Positions 23,086-35,103 of a DNA stretch of 64,000 nucleotides are shown here, one piece after another. The stretch's first letter is position 1; each line of letters begins with the position of its first letter. The stretch covers positions 1-64,000 of the forward strand of contig JACRLC010000031.1 of assembly GCA_016235425.1 (NCBI GenBank), given 5' to 3'. The notes below the pieces were generated by a model. That model was not told the DNA's origin, did no database searches, and was given only the letters and a program-made list of their open reading frames with translations. The translations under genes were made by a program, and so were the position numbers. This DNA is from Chloroflexota bacterium (lineage in GTDB: Bacteria; Chloroflexota; Anaerolineae; Anaerolineales; Villigracilaceae).

Positions 23086-25104
23086 TTAATTTTCCCTTCG
23101 ACAATAGAGCGTGGAGACCAATTCCTGAATTTCAGGCTTCAGAGGCACTTCAAGATGGGTCAGCCTGTCACACGCCTGTACCCGCAGAGAAACATCCGTG
23201 TTGATCTTGGATGCGGTCTGCTTCATCCCCTTCTCATCACCTGTTATTGCATACGCCTGGAGAAAAGGCATCCACTCGGATTGGTCTTCAGGGTGAAGGC
23301 CAAGGCGAATGGCCTCATTTCCCAGCGAAACGACTTCGTCCCAATCCCCGAATTGCAAAGCCAGCTCCGCCTTTTCGTAGTAGTAACACCATTTCCTCCC
23401 AGGCTCGGGGCCAAAGGCGAAATCCGGAGGAATGAACGGAGCGGAATCGGTAATGACATTTTCAATGTTGGAAGACGGGGCCGCCAGCAAGACATTCCCA
23501 GGGTCCAATGGCGAGATCAGCGGCTGCCGACCATCCATTACGTGTACGCATGAAGTGGAAGCGGGCTGGCTCAGGACCAGCACGTTTCCATAATCGAAGT
23601 CAATGGTATGACTGCGATATTCGGTCTGCCGGTGGAGATTCCCCGTCAGAACATCCTGCAGGTTTGCATTGCTCAGGGTGATCGCAGAGACATTGTAATG
23701 AACGGGAATTTGAGCCGAAGGCTGTGGAAAATAGATCATATTCGCCGCTTCCATGACGCCAAAACCGTCATCCCCCATGTTCGCGGATGGATAATTGATG
23801 ACAAGAGTAGTGCCGGGACGAAGCGCAGGAATACGCCAACTCACCTGCCACCAGAATTCCTCGACGGCATCCTCCTCGTTCATCGCGCTGACAGAGATCG
23901 AGTAATGGGCCAGTGCCGCAAATGCAACGATCCCGGACAGACAAACCCATCTCACGCGGCGGGATGACATGGTATGGAGAAAGCCCGCCAGGGAAACCGC
24001 GGCGGCCAGGGAGGCGGGCAGGGCATAATGGGAAAATCCTTCAAGGTTGATGGTGCGATTTGCCATGATGACAGGTAAAATCCCCAGCATCATACCCGGC
24101 AGGCCAATGAGGAAAGCTTCCCGGTAGATTAATGCCGGTGACCCAGGTCCGTTCCCCGCTCCAAGCAACTTTTCAGCCCACAGCACCAGGAGCAGGACGA
24201 TCACCGCGACCGTGAGTCCAAGGATCGTGTCGCGCAGGCGCAATCCGAAGAAAAAACGCGGAAATTGGGCCACCCATGCCAGCACGCCGAGATTCAACAA
24301 ACTGTTAAACCACTGGATCAACCAGCGGGTTAGCGTGGAAACCGGGTCGCCCATCAGCGCGCTTAGCTGGAGGCCAATATCTGTCGCTTTGCGCTCATTG
24401 TTGAAAATAAATATCCGCCAAAAAACAAACCCCAGGGGAATGATGAGATTCCACATCCAGGCACGGGCTGAAACCAGTAATTTCGGGAAAAAATTACCGG
24501 CTGGACGGTCGCGCTCAACGATGACGTAAACACAAAGAAAGCGCATTACTTCCATGCCAATGGCATAGTCAACGAGGGCAATGTAAAGCCAGCCGGTCAG
24601 AACGGCGGCGGCCAGGTAAGCCACCCGATGAGCGCGGCCCGATGCCTGGACAGCCTTCAAGGTAAAAGCGATGGAAAATACCTGCAGGGCAAGGCTGGCA
24701 ATCATTGGCTGATATTCGATGGCGCTGATCCACCAGAAATATCCGGGATAAATCGTAAAGAACAGGGCTGTAAAAAAAGCGAACTTTCTCTCTCTGGGCC
24801 AAAGAATATTGAACAACCAGAGAGCCCCCACAGAAGACAGCGCGCGCCACAGGTACGCGGCGATGTGATAGGGAAGCGGGTGGGGGCCGAAGAGGGAATA
24901 ATAAATTTCGAAAAACACGCCGCGGGCTGGACGGTCAATGCTGAACATAAGATGGAAAATATCCGCCCCGGCAATGGTTCCATCATAGATGTAGTACCAG
25001 TCGTCTTTAAAATAAGTCAGGTTGCCAATGTTCGGGAGATAAACAATGGCGGAAATAATCAGAAGAAGGATAATTTCAAGAAAAGGTTTTTTCTTTAGAA
25101 GCAT
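23086..25104 (-). CDS. Multi-span membrane protein, GT39-like glycosyltransferase
   Basis: 672 residues from ATG 25104, two bases after the stop of the preceding methyltransferase gene; a longer frame to 25260 lies inside that gene. The first ~450 residues hold about ten membrane spans starting KKKPFLEIILLLIIS. An early loop contains FKDDWYY, an acidic pair where GT39/GT83-type lipid-linked sugar transferases have their catalytic Asp. A ~200-residue outer domain follows, with Cys residues and a TPR-like end (YYEKAELALQFGDWDEVV). It probably transfers a sugar from a polyprenyl-phosphate donor outside the membrane; this is inference from topology. Confidence 0.7.
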   Translation of the reverse strand: MLLKKKPFLEIILLLIISAIVYLPNIGNLTYFKDDWYYIYDGTIAGADIFHLMFSIDRPARGVFFEIYYSLFGPHPLPYHIAAYLWRALSSVGALWLFNILWPRERKFAFFTALFFTIYPGYFWWISAIEYQPMIASLALQVFSIAFTLKAVQASGRAHRVAYLAAAVLTGWLYIALVDYAIGMEVMRFLCVYVIVERDRPAGNFFPKLLVSARAWMWNLIIPLGFVFWRIFIFNNERKATDIGLQLSALMGDPVSTLTRWLIQWFNSLLNLGVLAWVAQFPRFFFGLRLRDTILGLTVAVIVLLLVLWAEKLLGAGNGPGSPALIYREAFLIGLPGMMLGILPVIMANRTINLEGFSHYALPASLAAAVSLAGFLHTMSSRRVRWVCLSGIVAFAALAHYSISVSAMNEEDAVEEFWWQVSWRIPALRPGTTLVINYPSANMGDDGFGVMEAANMIYFPQPSAQIPVHYNVSAITLSNANLQDVLTGNLHRQTEYRSHTIDFDYGNVLVLSQPASTSCVHVMDGRQPLISPLDPGNVLLAAPSSNIENVITDSAPFIPPDFAFGPEPGRKWCYYYEKAELALQFGDWDEVVSLGNEAIRLGLHPEDQSEWMPFLQAYAITGDEKGMKQTASKINTDVSLRVQACDRLTHLEVPLKPEIQELVSTLYCRREN

Positions 25105-25106
25105 TT

Positions 25107-25925
25107 TTATTTCTTGATCACGATCAATGGATACTGCCCATTCTCGCCGAAAAACTCCGGGTACTTTTCCTCCATGCGATACAGCCAGCGCAAAATCGCC
25201 CTGCCGCCGAGCTTCTCGTTGATAAATGTCCGCAGGATGCGCGTGGAAGCGGAACGCCATGCGACGATTTCAACAGGCACCTCCGCGCCGAGTTCACTCC
25301 TGAGCCAGCGCGCACTCGTCTTCTGGACGAACGTGGCTTTCTCATCGTGCTGTTGGGCGCGCATCGGTTTGCCGCGCAAAATACGGCGCAGGCGGTTCGT
25401 GAAGATGATCAGGTTATCCAGCCAGCCGGTCAACGCGGGATTGGTCCAGCCGTTGACAATGGCCGCGCTTTTCCCCGCACCAAGCACGCGGAACAATTCC
25501 TTGTAGGCGCGCTTGTGTTCGCTTGCAGGCAGGTGATGGATCGTATGCATCGAAACGATTCCATCGAAGGCATCCTGTTTAAACGGCAGGTTGGCGATAT
25601 CACCGACGACAAACAGGCCATGTTCGCCAATCCGCTTGCGGGCCTCGCGCAGGGCTTGAATGGAAATGTCAAAGCAGACGCGTTTTTGGTAGCCCCGTGA
25701 ATACGTCAGGTATTCGTCATATTGAACGGGACCAGACCCCGCATCCAGCAGGAAGCGGCCGTTCGGCGCGATGCCGCGGTTGACGCGCAAGCGTGTGCCG
25801 CGGATGTAGTCCATCACAACGGGGCGCAGGTCATCGTAGCGCGCGTTTTGATACAGGCCGTCTTCCTCCTGCTGCCAGCCGATCTCGTCGTAAAATTCGC
25901 GGACTTTTTGTTTTGTGTCGGTCAT
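25107..25925 (-). CDS. Class I SAM-dependent methyltransferase
   Basis: 272 residues. SAM-binding LLDAGSGPVQYDEYL (motif I), VCFDISIQAL, VVGDIANLPF, DGIVSMHTIHHLP and FRVLGAGKSAAIVNGW are in the expected order. The C-terminal ~90 residues are basic, with EEKYPEFFGENGQYPLIVIKK at the end. It is likely to methylate a sugar or lipid-linked intermediate of the glycan. Its stop is 2 bp from the start of the GT39-like gene, so the two are translationally coupled. The upstream gap holds repeat R1. Confidence 0.8.
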   Translation of the reverse strand: MTDTKQKVREFYDEIGWQQEEDGLYQNARYDDLRPVVMDYIRGTRLRVNRGIAPNGRFLLDAGSGPVQYDEYLTYSRGYQKRVCFDISIQALREARKRIGEHGLFVVGDIANLPFKQDAFDGIVSMHTIHHLPASEHKRAYKELFRVLGAGKSAAIVNGWTNPALTGWLDNLIIFTNRLRRILRGKPMRAQQHDEKATFVQKTSARWLRSELGAEVPVEIVAWRSASTRILRTFINEKLGGRAILRWLYRMEEKYPEFFGENGQYPLIVIKK

Positions 25926-25939
25926 GTTATCTCTGTCAT

Positions 25940-26047
25940 GTCGTTGCGAGCGGAGCGAAGCAATCTCCTGCTAAACGGGACAATCCCATTGAGAAGTGTT
26001 CTCCGCTTATCCGGAGATTGCTTCGTCGCTTCGCTCCTCGCAATGAC
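25940..26047. repeat. Dispersed palindromic repeat, family R1, copy 2
   Basis: GTCGTTGCGAG...GAAGCAATCTCC...GGAGATTGCTTCG...CTCGCAATGAC; fills the gap between the GT gene (stop 26049) and the methyltransferase gene (start 25925). Confidence 0.85.
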
Positions 26048-26048
26048 A

Positions 26049-27665
26049 TCACTTCCAAGTAAACGGTTCCCCAACCAAAAATCCAAACGTATCACCAAAC
26101 TGCGCCAGGCCTTCTTCGCTCAACACTTTCTCCAAAGGCCAGGCTTCCAGGTCATCCCAAAAATTCATCAGGCGCCAGGGAAACGGATGCGGATACTCGA
26201 AGAAGAAGCGGTAGGCGTAATTCCAGGCGTACTCGGTTTGCTTTTCAGTCAACTGGTGCGCGGGCAAATCGTTCAACACTTTTTCGAGCGCGGCGTAATA
26301 TTCATCCCACGAATTCGGGTCAAGGGTGAAGCCGCGGCCGCGGTAATGTGTCTCGCCGCAGGAAATCACGGGGCGGCCGTTCATCGCGGTTTCGAGGCCA
26401 ACCGTCGTCGTGTATGCCAACCCCAAATCGGCGATCTCGATCAAATCATACGTGTTGACTTTATCCGCCGCGCCGATGACGTGGATATGGCCGGGCAGAC
26501 TCGGCAGCGCGCCGCGGACAACCTGCCCCATGGACCTGGCCTTCGGGACGAGAGTTTCTCCGGGATGCACACGAATCACCATCTGGACCTCGGGCCTGCC
26601 AGCAAAAAACCGGACAGTTTTCGTGATCCATTCAGTCATCGAGTCCGCGAAGATGTTGCGCCCGAGGGTCAGGCTGTCGCCCAGCACGTTCGCGGCGAGC
26701 ATGACGACGGGACGGTCGTCCAGCTTGAGCAGTTTGCGCGTCTCTTGCGCGCCCTGCGAAGAGACGTATTGCCAGAGCCGCTTGGACTTGCCCCAGACGC
26801 GCGCACCGCGGCGGGCATTCTCCAGGTCGGCGACGCGTTCATACATGGAATCGGTAATTGGTAATTTGCAGCGCGCTTCGACGAGATAATCGGTGTCCTG
26901 CCGCATGATGGATGAATTCTGCGCCAGCCAGATTTGTTCGCGCTGGTCGTTGAATTCGTAGGTCACCGCGGGGATGTTCAAATAACGGGCCACGCGGAAG
27001 ACAATTCCCATTTCCAGGATCAATCCGTTTGGAATAAGCACGACATCGGGCTTTTTGGACTGCATCCATTCGAGCGCGGCCCGGGCGGCGAATGTGTTTC
27101 GTTGAATCCGCAAATCGTAGAGCGCGCGGTCGTCGGGGTCGTTCATGTCCACTTCTTCGCGCATCAAAGTGTACTGCGCATCCCAGAGCGAGACCTCCTT
27201 TACGTCAGCCTGGATTCTCTCCGGTAAAACGGAGGCAGGCTTGAGGTCCAGCATGGAGGCGTGCTCAATCAACGGGGAAAGGCTGGAGAGTGCATCCCGC
27301 GTGTGAAGCGCGCGCTGTCGCTGGGTGAAATTGTCCTTTTGCTTGTGCCACTCGGAATAGGGCAATGTCAACAAAGTGACCTTGTGCCCGAGGCCCGCGA
27401 GAGTCAAACCGAGGTAGGCGGATTGCTCGATCCAATAATGAAGCGTGGCGAAGAATAAAACATTTTTGCCGCCGCTTCGACTACGCTCAGCGCGAGCGCG
27501 TGCAATTGGTTCAACTATCGCGCGAGCAGAGGGCAAAGATTTTTGCAAACGGTCGAGGTTGAAGTGATCTTTGCGCGGACGATTCTTTTGCCGAAGCATC
27601 CAGTCAATTTCGGCAGTGAGCGGCAGGTCGCCAAGGAAATTTTTGAGGGTTGATTTGGTTGCCAT
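26049..27665 (-). CDS. GT-B type capsule-synthesis-like glycosyltransferase
   Basis: 538 residues. An N-terminal half has VLFFATLHYWIEQSAYLGLTLAGLGHKVTLL. A C-terminal donor domain has VMLAANVLGDSLTLG, MVIRVHPGE, ADKVNTYDLIEIADLGLAYTTTVGLETAMNGRPVI and a late-His region. These resemble capsule polysaccharide synthesis (Kps/Lip-like) and CDP-glycerol transferase-like GT-B enzymes. Donor unknown. Residues ~55-69 (ARARAERSRSGGK) are encoded by a CTTCGACTACGCTCAGCGCGAG stretch that resembles repeat DNA inserted in frame before the first strand. Confidence 0.7.
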   Translation of the reverse strand: MATKSTLKNFLGDLPLTAEIDWMLRQKNRPRKDHFNLDRLQKSLPSARAIVEPIARARAERSRSGGKNVLFFATLHYWIEQSAYLGLTLAGLGHKVTLLTLPYSEWHKQKDNFTQRQRALHTRDALSSLSPLIEHASMLDLKPASVLPERIQADVKEVSLWDAQYTLMREEVDMNDPDDRALYDLRIQRNTFAARAALEWMQSKKPDVVLIPNGLILEMGIVFRVARYLNIPAVTYEFNDQREQIWLAQNSSIMRQDTDYLVEARCKLPITDSMYERVADLENARRGARVWGKSKRLWQYVSSQGAQETRKLLKLDDRPVVMLAANVLGDSLTLGRNIFADSMTEWITKTVRFFAGRPEVQMVIRVHPGETLVPKARSMGQVVRGALPSLPGHIHVIGAADKVNTYDLIEIADLGLAYTTTVGLETAMNGRPVISCGETHYRGRGFTLDPNSWDEYYAALEKVLNDLPAHQLTEKQTEYAWNYAYRFFFEYPHPFPWRLMNFWDDLEAWPLEKVLSEEGLAQFGDTFGFLVGEPFTWK

Positions 27666-27671
27666 GAGTTT

Positions 27672-27748
27672 CGCTCCCTCACCCTATCCCTCTCCCAAAG
27701 GGAGAGGGGACTCCCTTCCCCCTTCGGGGGAAGGGTTGGGGATGAGGG

Positions 27749-27750
<2 letters not shown>
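27672..27750. repeat. Palindromic repeat family R3, copy 2
   Basis: CCCTCACCCTATCCCTCTCCC...GGGAGAGGGG and CCCCCTTCGGGGG...GGGGATGAGGGCT, nearly identical to 16651-16727. It ends at the stop codon of the ABC ATPase gene. Confidence 0.8.
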
Positions 27751-29038
<1,288 letters not shown>

Positions 29039-29051
29039 TATTTTCTCAAAC

Positions 29052-29142
29052 GTCATTGCGAGGGCGTGTTTTTTCCGCCCGAAGCAATCTCCTCATCATA
29101 GTGGGGATTGCTTCGTCGGGCTATCACCCTCCTCGCAATGAC
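29052..29142. repeat. Dispersed palindromic repeat, family R1, copy 3
   Basis: GTCATTGCGAGG...GAAGCAATCTCC...GGGATTGCTTCG...CCTCGCAATGAC, filling the gap between the exporter permease and ATPase genes. Confidence 0.85.
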
Positions 29143-29145
29143 GGG

Positions 29146-29991
29146 TTAAATTGTGTCCGCGAACGTCTTTTCCATGCTGCGGAAATAGAAAAGGCCTGAA
29201 ATCAATATCAGGACAGAAATGGTAGCGGAGACCCACAGGGTGATGTCAGGTCCGTTGCCTGCGCCGAGCATTGCCCAGCGGAAGCCATTGACCACGCCCG
29301 CCATCGGGTTCAGGGAATAGGCAATCTGCCATTTTTCCGAGATGACCGAGGATGAATATGCCACGGGGGTCGCAAACAGCCAGAACTGGGTCAGGAACGG
29401 CAGGGCCTGGTTCACATCGCGATATTTCACGTTGACCGCCGAGAGCCATAACGCCACGCCAAGAGCAGCGATGATGGCCAGCAAAAGGAAAAGCGGAAGC
29501 GTCCACAACAAGTCCCATGCTGGCGTCACATTGTAGTAGAACATCAAGCCAATCAAAAGAACGAAGGCAATGGCAAAATCTACAAGCCCCGCGAAGACCG
29601 AAGACATTGGAAGAATCAGCCGCGGGAAGTAAATCTTCGTGACCATGTTGTTGTGCGCCACGAGTGAGCGGCTTCCCTGATTCAGCGCGGTGACGAAGAG
29701 GCCCCAGGGCAACAAGGCTGTGAATGAAAATACCGGGTACGGAATACCGTCCGTTGGGAGTTTTGCCACTTTGCCAAACAGGAACGTGAACACGAGCATG
29801 GTCATCACAGGTTGGATGACCGCCCAGGCCATGCCCAGCAAAGTCTGTTTGTAGCGGACTTTCACATCGCGCCACACCATGAAAAAGACCAGTTCGCGGT
29901 AAATCCAAAGGTCACGCAGATTGAGCGCGGCGAGGCCTTTGGAGGGTTTTATGTAAATGGTGGTGGGTTCGTGTTTTATGATTTCGGTCAT
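29146..29991 (-). CDS. wzm: Polysaccharide ABC exporter permease (Wzm/TagG type)
   Basis: 281 residues with six membrane spans. It contains the family's N-terminal LRDLWIYRELVFFMVWRDVKVRYKQTLLGMAWAVIQP and the C-terminal AYSLNPMAGVVNGFRWAMLG signatures. It forms the membrane channel that, with the Wzt-type ATPase, moves a lipid-linked polysaccharide to the outer leaflet. It precedes wzt and is separated from it by an R1 repeat. A flippase gene at 54427 elsewhere in the locus suggests a second export route. Confidence 0.9.
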   Translation of the reverse strand: MTEIIKHEPTTIYIKPSKGLAALNLRDLWIYRELVFFMVWRDVKVRYKQTLLGMAWAVIQPVMTMLVFTFLFGKVAKLPTDGIPYPVFSFTALLPWGLFVTALNQGSRSLVAHNNMVTKIYFPRLILPMSSVFAGLVDFAIAFVLLIGLMFYYNVTPAWDLLWTLPLFLLLAIIAALGVALWLSAVNVKYRDVNQALPFLTQFWLFATPVAYSSSVISEKWQIAYSLNPMAGVVNGFRWAMLGAGNGPDITLWVSATISVLILISGLFYFRSMEKTFADTI

Positions 29992-30004
29992 AAATTACTA
30001 CTCC

Positions 30005-30085
30005 GTCATTGCGAGGGAGCGGAGCGACCGAAGCGATCTCCTCGCGATGTTGGAGATTGCTTCGCCCTATCGGGCTCGCAATGAC
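30005..30085. repeat. Dispersed palindromic repeat, family R1, copy 4
   Basis: GTCATTGCGAGG...GAAGCGATCTCC...GGAGATTGCTTCG...GGCTCGCAATGAC; it lies between the fcl-like and permease genes. Confidence 0.85.
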
Positions 30086-30086
30086 A

Positions 30087-32150
<2,064 letters not shown>

Positions 32151-32154
<4 letters not shown>

Positions 32155-32621
32155 TCCAATCCTTCCAGCTTCACTTTATATCCATCCAAAACAAGCGCGG
32201 GCGCATCCTTATCCTTCACCACCGCAACGCCCTGCTCGAGACAGGTCAATTTGCAAATATCGGCCACATCACCTTCGCCAATAATGCGGACACGATCATA
32301 GCCAGCGCGGCGGACCTCAGCCACGCGTTCCTTCACGCGTTGGCGCGTCCTGCGGTACAGCGTGAGCGAACGCTCGACATAATCCACCGCGAGGCGGGCG
32401 CGCAGGGCAAGGCCTTCAGGAGTGATGATATAGCGGAGTTTCTTGCGTTCAGCGCGCGAGACTTTGACCGCGCCCTTCGCAATGAGCCGTTTTAAATGCC
32501 AATTGACCGTGCCCACAGCCACACCAAGTTGGGTGGCAAGTGCGGACTGGTTTACGTTGGGGTCGCTCTCGATTTGTTCGAGCAGGGAAAGTTCGCGCAG
32601 TTCGTCGTTTGTTGATTCCAT
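32151..32621 (-). CDS. EPS-associated MarR-type regulator with Rossmann-like tail
   Basis: 156 residues from ATG 32621. The N-terminal winged helix (LLEQIESDPNVNQSALATQLGVAVGTVNWHLKRLIAKG, then LRYIITPEGLALRARL) matches the MarR-family EPS-associated regulators. After a charged helix, residues ~110-156 (RVRIIGEGDVADICKLTC, VLDGYKV) resemble a small CoA-binding/Rossmann-like domain that could sense a nucleotide or nucleotide sugar (inference). It heads the unit running down to ~10.6 kb and is preceded by its own promoter and a palindromic operator shared with two other promoters. The paralogue is at 56053. Confidence 0.85.
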
Positions 32622-32643
32622 ACAGGGTGCTTCGCAATCCAAA

Positions 32644-32684
32644 ATTCAGTCACTGAATTATAACCGCATTCGAGGGATGGTCAA
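32644..32684 (-). promoter_or_regulatory. Promoter with ATTCA-N5-TGAAT operator (regulator 1)
   Basis: Minus strand: TTGACC (32679-32684), 16-bp spacer, TATAAT (32657-32662). The 15-bp palindrome ATTCAGTGACTGAAT (32644-32658, given on the minus strand) overlaps the end of the -10, so a bound dimer would block RNA polymerase. The extended context CCAAAATTCA-N5-TGAATTATAA is identical in front of gmd. About 25 bp separate the operator from the start codon. Confidence 0.75.
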
Positions 32685-32753
32685 GAGAGAAGAAATTGGT
32701 GATTACCCACAAGTCCGTATCCGACATTCAAAGCCTCAAAGCCAGAGCATTCT

Positions 32754-32820
32754 GCCGCGAATTTCGCTAATTCACACGGATTTTTAAAACCAATTCGCGA
32801 AAATTCGTGAAATCCGCGGC
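32754..32820. repeat. Imperfect hairpin in the divergent intergenic region
   Basis: GCCGCGAATTTCGC and AATTCGTGAAATCCGCGGC form imperfect arms. The rest of 32685-32983 shows no credible gene. A weak plus-strand promoter (TTGCAA near 32947, ATACAAT near 32970) may serve the next gene. Confidence 0.5.
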
Positions 32821-32983
32821 TGAGGTTTTGCTTTTGAGAACATAAAAAGGAAAACTCCATGACTCCCTGGACTTGTCCGTCCAGGACAGGCAGCCTCACT
32901 GTGACAAATTTTTCAGCGTTTATTCGCGTCCCATGATTCTCGGCCTTTGCAAACTTCACCTCTGCGAATACAATCAGGCCGCT

Positions 32984-34417
32984 ATGAGCGTAATTCCACC
33001 ATTTGATGAGGCCGGAAAATCATACCAGCAAACCCGAACCGCACACTGGGACGCAATCGCGCGCAAGCGCGATGCCTGGAATGGCATGGGCAATTGGTAT
33101 CACCGCAGGCTTGAAGAAGTCTATCGTTTCCACGTCAGCCCGAACCAGCGCGTGCTCGAAATCGGATGCGGCGCAGGCGGCCTGCTCGCCGCGCTCAAAC
33201 CATCACACGGCGTGGGCATTGACTTCTCCGCGGAAATGATTCGCCGCGCGAAAGAGCTTCACCCCGAACTCGAATTCCACCAGCTCGACGCGCACGACCT
33301 CTCCGCGCTGGCAGGCCCGTTCGACATCATCATCTTCTCCGACACCGTCAACGACCTGTGGGACGTGCAACGCGCCTTCGAGCAGGTTCGCCCGCTGTGC
33401 ACGGCGCGCACGCGCGTCATTATCAACTTTTACAGCCACCTCTGGCAGACGCCGCTCACCATCGCGCAGTCCCTCAACCTCGCCGCGCCCCTGCTCAGTC
33501 AAAACTGGCTCACGCAGGAAGACATCGATAACATGCTGCGCCTGGCAGGTTTTGAAACCATTCGCTCTTCCAGGGAAGTTTTGTGGCCGCTTCCGCTGGG
33601 CGGTTTTGCAAATCGTTATCTCGTGCGCCTGTGGCCGTTTCGGGGGCTTTCACTTTCCACTTTCGTCATCGCACGCCCCGCTCCGCAGCCCGCCGAAAAC
33701 CCCAGCGTCTCCGTAATTGTCGCCGCGCGCAATGAAGCGGGCAACATCAAGTCCATTTTTGAACGGCTTCCTCAAATGGGACGCGGCACCGAACTCATCT
33801 TCGTTGAAGGACATTCGCGCGACAACACGTACGAAACCATTGAAAAGGAAATCCCGCTTCACCCCCGGACCTCGAGCCTGCTTCTGCGGCAAACGGGCAT
33901 CGGCAAAGCGGACGCAGTCCGACTCGGCTTCGAGAAAGCCTCCGGCGACATCCTCATGATCCTCGACGCGGATTTAACCGTCCCGCCTGAGGATTTGCCG
34001 CGCTTCTATGAAGCCCTGGCATCCGGGAAAGGCGAGTTCATCAATGGCGTACGCCTGGTCTACCCAATGGAAAAAGAAGCCATGCGGACATTGAACTTCA
34101 TCGGCAACAAGTTTTTCAGCATGGCCTTCTCGTGGCTGCTCGGCCAGCCTGTCAAAGACACATTGTGCGGCACGAAAGTTTTACGCCGCGAAGATTATGA
34201 AAAAATTGCCGCGAACCGTTCCTACTTTGGCGATTTCGACCCCTTCGGCGACTTCGACCTCATCTTCGGCGCGGCAAAGCAGAACCTCAAGATCGTGGAT
34301 TTACCCATCCGCTACCGTGAACGCACCTACGGCACAACCAACATCTCGCGCTGGAAGCACGGCATGTTGCTGATGCGCATGGTCGCTTTTGCGGCGCGCA
34401 GGATCAAATTTGTATAG
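32984..34417 (+). CDS. Methyltransferase-GT2 fusion protein
   Basis: 477 residues from ATG 32984, where the methyltransferase fold starts. Residues ~1-230 are a class I SAM methyltransferase (VLEIGCGAGGLL, GIDFSAEMI, FHQLDAHDL, IIFSDTVNDLWDV). Residues ~242-477 are a family 2 glycosyltransferase (VSVIVAARNEAGNI, ELIFVEGHSRDNT, MILDADLTVPPED, CGTKVLRR). The GT part resembles polyprenyl-phosphate sugar synthases of the DPM/GtrB type but lacks their C-terminal membrane spans. The fusion suggests sequential transfer and methylation, or membrane-lipid charging coupled to methylation (inference). It is transcribed away from the regulator unit. Confidence 0.8.
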   Translation: MSVIPPFDEAGKSYQQTRTAHWDAIARKRDAWNGMGNWYHRRLEEVYRFHVSPNQRVLEIGCGAGGLLAALKPSHGVGIDFSAEMIRRAKELHPELEFHQLDAHDLSALAGPFDIIIFSDTVNDLWDVQRAFEQVRPLCTARTRVIINFYSHLWQTPLTIAQSLNLAAPLLSQNWLTQEDIDNMLRLAGFETIRSSREVLWPLPLGGFANRYLVRLWPFRGLSLSTFVIARPAPQPAENPSVSVIVAARNEAGNIKSIFERLPQMGRGTELIFVEGHSRDNTYETIEKEIPLHPRTSSLLLRQTGIGKADAVRLGFEKASGDILMILDADLTVPPEDLPRFYEALASGKGEFINGVRLVYPMEKEAMRTLNFIGNKFFSMAFSWLLGQPVKDTLCGTKVLRREDYEKIAANRSYFGDFDPFGDFDLIFGAAKQNLKIVDLPIRYRERTYGTTNISRWKHGMLLMRMVAFAARRIKFV

Positions 34418-34422
34418 GAATA

Positions 34423-35103
34423 ATGATGACCCCTGCCTTGAAGCTTCTTCCCGCCAACCAATATAAAGGTGTGAACCAATACGACCCAATTAAATACTAT
34501 TACTGGCCTGTGTTCGGCAAAATGTATCGCCGCCGCGTAGAATTAGCGTTAGGTGAATGCACGGGCGGCGAACGCATTTTGGAGGTCGGGTTTGGAACGG
34601 GATTGGCCTTCCCGAATCTGCACGATATGTACAAGGAAATCCACGGTCTTGACCTGACGGCAGATATTCACGCCGTCAAATCCGTATTTGAGCCGATGGG
34701 CATTCCGCTGTTTCTCGAAAAAGGCGACGTATTGAAAATGCCCTACCCGGATCATTTCTTCGACACGGTGTTGCTGGTCAGCATATTGGAGCACTTAAAG
34801 CCGGTCGAGCTGGAGCAGGCCTTCGTCGAGATTCGACGCGTACTCAAGCCTGGGGGACAGATGGTGTACGGGACGCCGGTCGAAAAGCCTTTTATGGTGT
34901 TCATGTTCCGTATGCTTGGTCATGATATCCGTGATGAGCATTTTTCAACAGAAAAAGAAATCGCAGAAGCCGCACACAAAGCGTTCCCAAAAGGGCATGT
35001 GCTCCAAATGAAAAGCACACCGCCCATTGCAGGTGCGGTGTACGAAGTGGGCAATTTTGTGAAAAGCCAGGCGCAGGTTACGGAGAATACTCGTAAATCC
35101 TGA
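34423..35103 (+). CDS. Class I SAM-dependent methyltransferase
   Basis: 226 residues, beginning 5 bp after the fusion gene, so co-transcribed. Motif I ILEVGFGTGLAFPNL, GLDLTADIHAV, KGDVLKMPYPD, VLLVSILEHLKP and RRVLKPGGQMVYGTP match the methyltransferase_11 pattern. The N-terminal YDPIKYYYWPVFGKMYRRR is seen in enzymes of phospholipid or glycan methylation. Its 3' end overlaps the convergent GT39-like gene by 26 bp. Confidence 0.8.
   Translation: MMTPALKLLPANQYKGVNQYDPIKYYYWPVFGKMYRRRVELALGECTGGERILEVGFGTGLAFPNLHDMYKEIHGLDLTADIHAVKSVFEPMGIPLFLEKGDVLKMPYPDHFFDTVLLVSILEHLKPVELEQAFVEIRRVLKPGGQMVYGTPVEKPFMVFMFRMLGHDIRDEHFSTEKEIAEAAHKAFPKGHVLQMKSTPPIAGAVYEVGNFVKSQAQVTENTRKS

Noticed and set aside
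32681-32959. 92-codon minus-strand reading frame in the divergent intergenic region
   Set aside because: It covers promoter -35 DNA and an imperfect hairpin, has no ribosome site and its peptide lacks any fold-like pattern.
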